A stretch of 7,942 nt of DNA from Deltaproteobacteria bacterium (GTDB taxonomy: Bacteria > Desulfobacterota > JADFXK01), in the NCBI GenBank assembly GCA_015233285.1, contig JADFYA010000161.1:1-7942 (forward strand), in the 5' to 3' direction. Shown here piece by piece: positions 6,374-7,942 of the stretch. Each line of letters starts with the position of its first letter. Positions within the stretch are counted from its first letter, which is position 1. Position numbers and translations under genes: made by a program. The notes under the pieces are model-generated. The model did not search any database, was not told where the DNA came from, and saw only the letters and a program-made list of their open reading frames with translations.

Positions 6374-6436
6374 GCATTTTTTATGAATTGCCCCCATAAA
6401 TCTGAACAAGGTGATTCGTTTAACGAGCCAATAAAT

Positions 6437-6847
6437 TTAAACGACCGTTACATCCACTTCTGCTAAATCCTCATGATCACCCTTTATCAACTCTCGGGTG
6501 ATCGCCATGAAAGCTTTTAGGGATGGGGACAGCCACTTTTCCTGATACCGGACCATGAAGATGGCCACCTCGATCTGGATTTCCGACCAGGGCAGGGCGG
6601 CCAATCTTTTGCAGGCCAGGGCTGCGCCGGTCAGGACGGTGTCCGTGGTCGGCTCGCCAGAGACGGGATAAGCCGTGACCGAAATTCCGTGGGACTTCAG
6701 GGCGTCCATAAGCGGGGCGGCCCGCTCGCCGGACCTGCCAGTAACCACCAGGGCCTTATCTCCCCAGTCGCGGGCCAAGGGGGCCGCGTCTTTGATCGCA
6801 CCGGGACCGAAGATGATCCGGGCGGCCGTGGCGAATTCAAAACGCAT
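6437..6847 (-). pseudogene. Chimeric remnant: iron-containing alcohol dehydrogenase N-terminus fused to LysR regulator C-terminus
   Basis: The 136-residue ORF has two unrelated halves. Residues 1-80 match the N-terminus of iron-containing alcohol dehydrogenases and maleylacetate reductases: FATAARIIFGPGA, KALVVTGRSG and VSGEPTTDTV. The sequence ends just before the GGGS dinucleotide-binding loop, and every iron-ligand residue is absent. From about residue 81 it becomes a LysR-type regulator C-terminus (LAALPWSE, then IFMVRYQEKWLSPSLKAF), without the DNA-binding helix-turn-helix or most of the effector domain. The frame is uninterrupted across the junction near 6600-6612. The simplest reading is a deletion between two codirectional genes, an alcohol dehydrogenase upstream and a LysR regulator downstream. 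The start at ATG 6847 lies 2 bases after the ABM stop, consistent with the dehydrogenase having been coupled to it. A functional product is unlikely. Confidence 0.78.
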
Positions 6848-6849
6848 GG

Positions 6850-7158
6850 TTAACCCCAACCATTGTCGTCTGGAAATATATTGGAGTACTTGGTCAATTG
6901 GGTCGGCTTGGCAATCATGCTTTTTACTGTATCGCGCCATTTCAGGTAATGGGCAGTTTCCTTATGCCGGGTCGTATCATCGGGTGTGCGATAGACCTCC
7001 ACCAGCATGAAATGATTAGGGGCATTGTCCTCCTGGATGACATCAAAGCGGACTATCCCCGGTTCCAGCACGCTGTGGCCGGCGTTTTCCATCGTCGCCG
7101 CCTTAAATGCCTCAATGTGGTCATCCTTGACCTGGACAAAAACGTGAACGATAAACAT
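6850..7158 (-). CDS. Antibiotic-biosynthesis-monooxygenase (ABM) domain protein
   Basis: A 102-residue protein that is a single ABM-type ferredoxin-like fold. The N-terminal strand [13 protein letters not shown], then [38 protein letters not shown] and [12 protein letters not shown] follow the order seen in LsrG/YgiN-like members. These are dimeric, cofactor-free proteins acting on quinols or small carbonyl substrates; the exact substrate cannot be read from sequence. The histidine in TAHYLKWRD is the conserved one after the RHKET helix turn. Start chosen at ATG 7158, behind a strong AGGAGG with 7-base spacing; an upstream in-frame ATG at 7221 would overlap the previous gene's tail. The alcohol dehydrogenase N-terminal remnant begins 2 bases after its stop, so the pair probably formed an operon for oxidation of a common substrate. 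The gene itself appears intact. Confidence 0.85.
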   Translation of the reverse strand: MFIVHVFVQVKDDHIEAFKAATMENAGHSVLEPGIVRFDVIQEDNAPNHFMLVEVYRTPDDTTRHKETAHYLKWRDTVKSMIAKPTQLTKYSNIFPDDNGWG

Positions 7159-7165
7159 GATGATC

Positions 7166-7171
7166 CCTCCT
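7166..7171 (-). promoter_or_regulatory. Strong ribosome binding site AGGAGG of the ABM gene
   Basis: A perfect AGGAGG on the minus strand, 7 bases before ATG 7158. It fixes that start rather than the upstream in-frame ATG at 7221. Confidence 0.8.
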
Positions 7172-7183
7172 ATACAGGTTAGT

Positions 7184-7273
7184 TTAGGTTCGCTTATTTT
7201 TGTGCGGAGACGGTTGGCCATAAATGGTCAGCATCAACTCCGGCCCGACCAGGCTGTAAACCGGCGCCTTTCC
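7184..7273 (-). other. Conserved ATPase tail beyond an in-frame stop
   Basis: Directly after TAA 7276-7274 the same frame continues for 29 codons to TAA 7186-7184. It encodes [18 protein letters not shown] near its beginning, which resembles the S-G-K-x-P-x-Y-x-L then E-L-x-L-T-I ending that I recall for HATPase_c_4 proteins of this class. The true end 25 bases before the ABM start would fit an operon layout. The TAA sits where relatives often have serine, one base from TCA. Confidence 0.6.
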
Positions 7274-7942
7274 TTAATGGGCCAGACTTTCGGATATAAT
7301 CTTTCTCACGCCTTCTACCCGGGTTTCTATATATGATATTCCGGTCTCTTTGTTCTTTATTCTCGACAAAAAAGACACCAAGAGCTGGTTTCTGGTATAT
7401 TGTCTGTAGGGTAACGTTTCCAGGGTGATGGTATTCGGCAATCCGCCGGGACTCATCAGCTCCAGGCGGTCGTCATACATGAACAGCCTGATTTTAGATC
7501 CGGAAATTGAGTAGTCCCGGTGCGCCACAGCGTTCACCAGGGCTTCGTAGACGGGCGGAAGAGAATACTGAGGGTAATCCAGGCGCCCTATCTTCTTTGT
7601 CGCCGGTTTGAGCATAAATCGTTTCACAAAGGCTAAAGCCCCATCAATCTGGTTATCGACCGGTCCCTCAATTTTTTCCTCATGCACCAGGTCATCCGAA
7701 TCAGGATAGAACCCCCGATAGACCACTGACTGGATATAGGCTGAAGGCAAGTGACGCTGAGGATCAAGACCGAAGATCAGGAGGCCGGCCACGGTGGGCC
7801 TGATCAGCCCCTCCTCATCTTTCGTCATCACCCTGGTGTTGATTAAAAAATCCTTTAATGGAAGAGGGGAGGGGCCGAAGTAATTTCTTATGGCCGTCTC
7901 GTTCAGGTCGCTTTCGACAGCCGTAGGTACCGCCATTTCGTC
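7274..7942 (-). CDS. AlbA/HATPase_c_4 'RecG-like' ATP-binding protein, C-terminal part (5' end outside window)
   Basis: The frame is open to the right edge, with two more codons before ATG 7936, so that ATG is probably internal and the gene is partial. The 222 visible residues contain the region after the AlbA_2 DNA-binding domain (TRPTVAGLLIFG-like segment, here RPTVAGLLIFG, ~48-58 from the visible edge). A GHKL-type ATPase core follows: PPVYEALVNAVAHRDY, with the N-box glutamate and asparagine at ~133 and 137, then LELMSPGGLP, the ATP-lid glycine loop. TRNQLLVSFLSRI and the EGVRKI segment follow as in relatives, where EGVP is usual. Such proteins are commonly annotated as transcriptional regulators or RecG-like helicases although they lack helicase motifs. 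The coding sequence stops at TAA 7276-7274, about 29 residues before the expected family end, and conserved sequence continues beyond it in frame. It may therefore be a slightly truncated or decaying gene. Confidence 0.82.
   Translation of the reverse strand, partial: DEMAVPTAVESDLNETAIRNYFGPSPLPLKDFLINTRVMTKDEEGLIRPTVAGLLIFGLDPQRHLPSAYIQSVVYRGFYPDSDDLVHEEKIEGPVDNQIDGALAFVKRFMLKPATKKIGRLDYPQYSLPPVYEALVNAVAHRDYSISGSKIRLFMYDDRLELMSPGGLPNTITLETLPYRQYTRNQLLVSFLSRIKNKETGISYIETRVEGVRKIISESLAH

Larger units (their letters stand above)
3430..6436. other. AT-rich accessory insert between two GC-rich blocks
   Basis: By eye, composition falls sharply after about 3480 and recovers near 6470, except for the GC-rich patch 3966-4090 that carries the duplicated oxidoreductase end and the intermediate HNH gene. 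The segment contains the nuclease-family remnant, the duplicate gene end, and the HNH and DUF4238 genes, and is flanked on the right by the deletion chimera. No integrase or clear terminal repeats are visible, so it is described as an accessory segment rather than a defined element. Confidence 0.4.

Noticed and set aside
7934..7936. ATG 7936 as the start of the RecG-like ATPase
   Set aside because: The frame is open to the window edge and the AlbA DNA-binding domain expected before it is missing, so the start lies outside.

Overview
The window comes from a GC-rich bacterial chromosome. The aconitase type and the fused sugar-type oxidoreductase would fit a Desulfobacterota (former Deltaproteobacteria) or similar anaerobe. 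That assignment rests on family memory and style only, and no taxonomic marker is present.

Layout. (1) Bases 2-3429, plus strand, GC-rich: the C-terminal two thirds of a putative Aquifex-type aconitase, cut by the left window edge. It overlaps by 4 bp (ATGA) a 724-residue bi-domain oxidoreductase, a zinc-less medium-chain dehydrogenase fused to a Gfo/Idh/MocA dehydrogenase. (2) Bases 3430-6436, clearly more AT-rich and gene-poor, looks like an accessory insertion. It holds a promoter-like site, the C-terminal remnant of an Rpn/PD-(D/E)XK nuclease-transposase protein, a decayed second copy of the 3' end of the oxidoreductase gene, and on the minus strand a DUF4238 protein preceded by an HNH endonuclease gene, with a doubtful small ORF before it. 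(3) Bases 6437-7942, minus strand, GC-rich again, is a compact cluster read right to left. It starts with the 3' part of an AlbA/HATPase_c_4 'RecG-like' ATP-binding protein with an apparent in-frame nonsense codon near its end. An antibiotic-biosynthesis-monooxygenase (ABM) domain protein follows, and 2 bases later a chimeric ORF whose first ~80 residues are the N-terminus of an iron-containing alcohol dehydrogenase and whose last ~56 are the C-terminus of a LysR regulator.

The main message is genome decay and rearrangement around an accessory insert. Three independent scars can be read directly. The first is a diverged duplicate of the oxidoreductase 3' end carrying a 13-bp tandem duplication that breaks the frame. 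The second is an in-frame deletion fusing an alcohol dehydrogenase to a LysR regulator. The third is a single stop codon interrupting an otherwise continued ATPase reading frame. The HNH + DUF4238 pair is the only plausibly intact cargo of the insert and could be a small defence-like module, but nothing in the sequence proves that. No RNA gene, CRISPR array, integrase or complete insertion sequence was seen.
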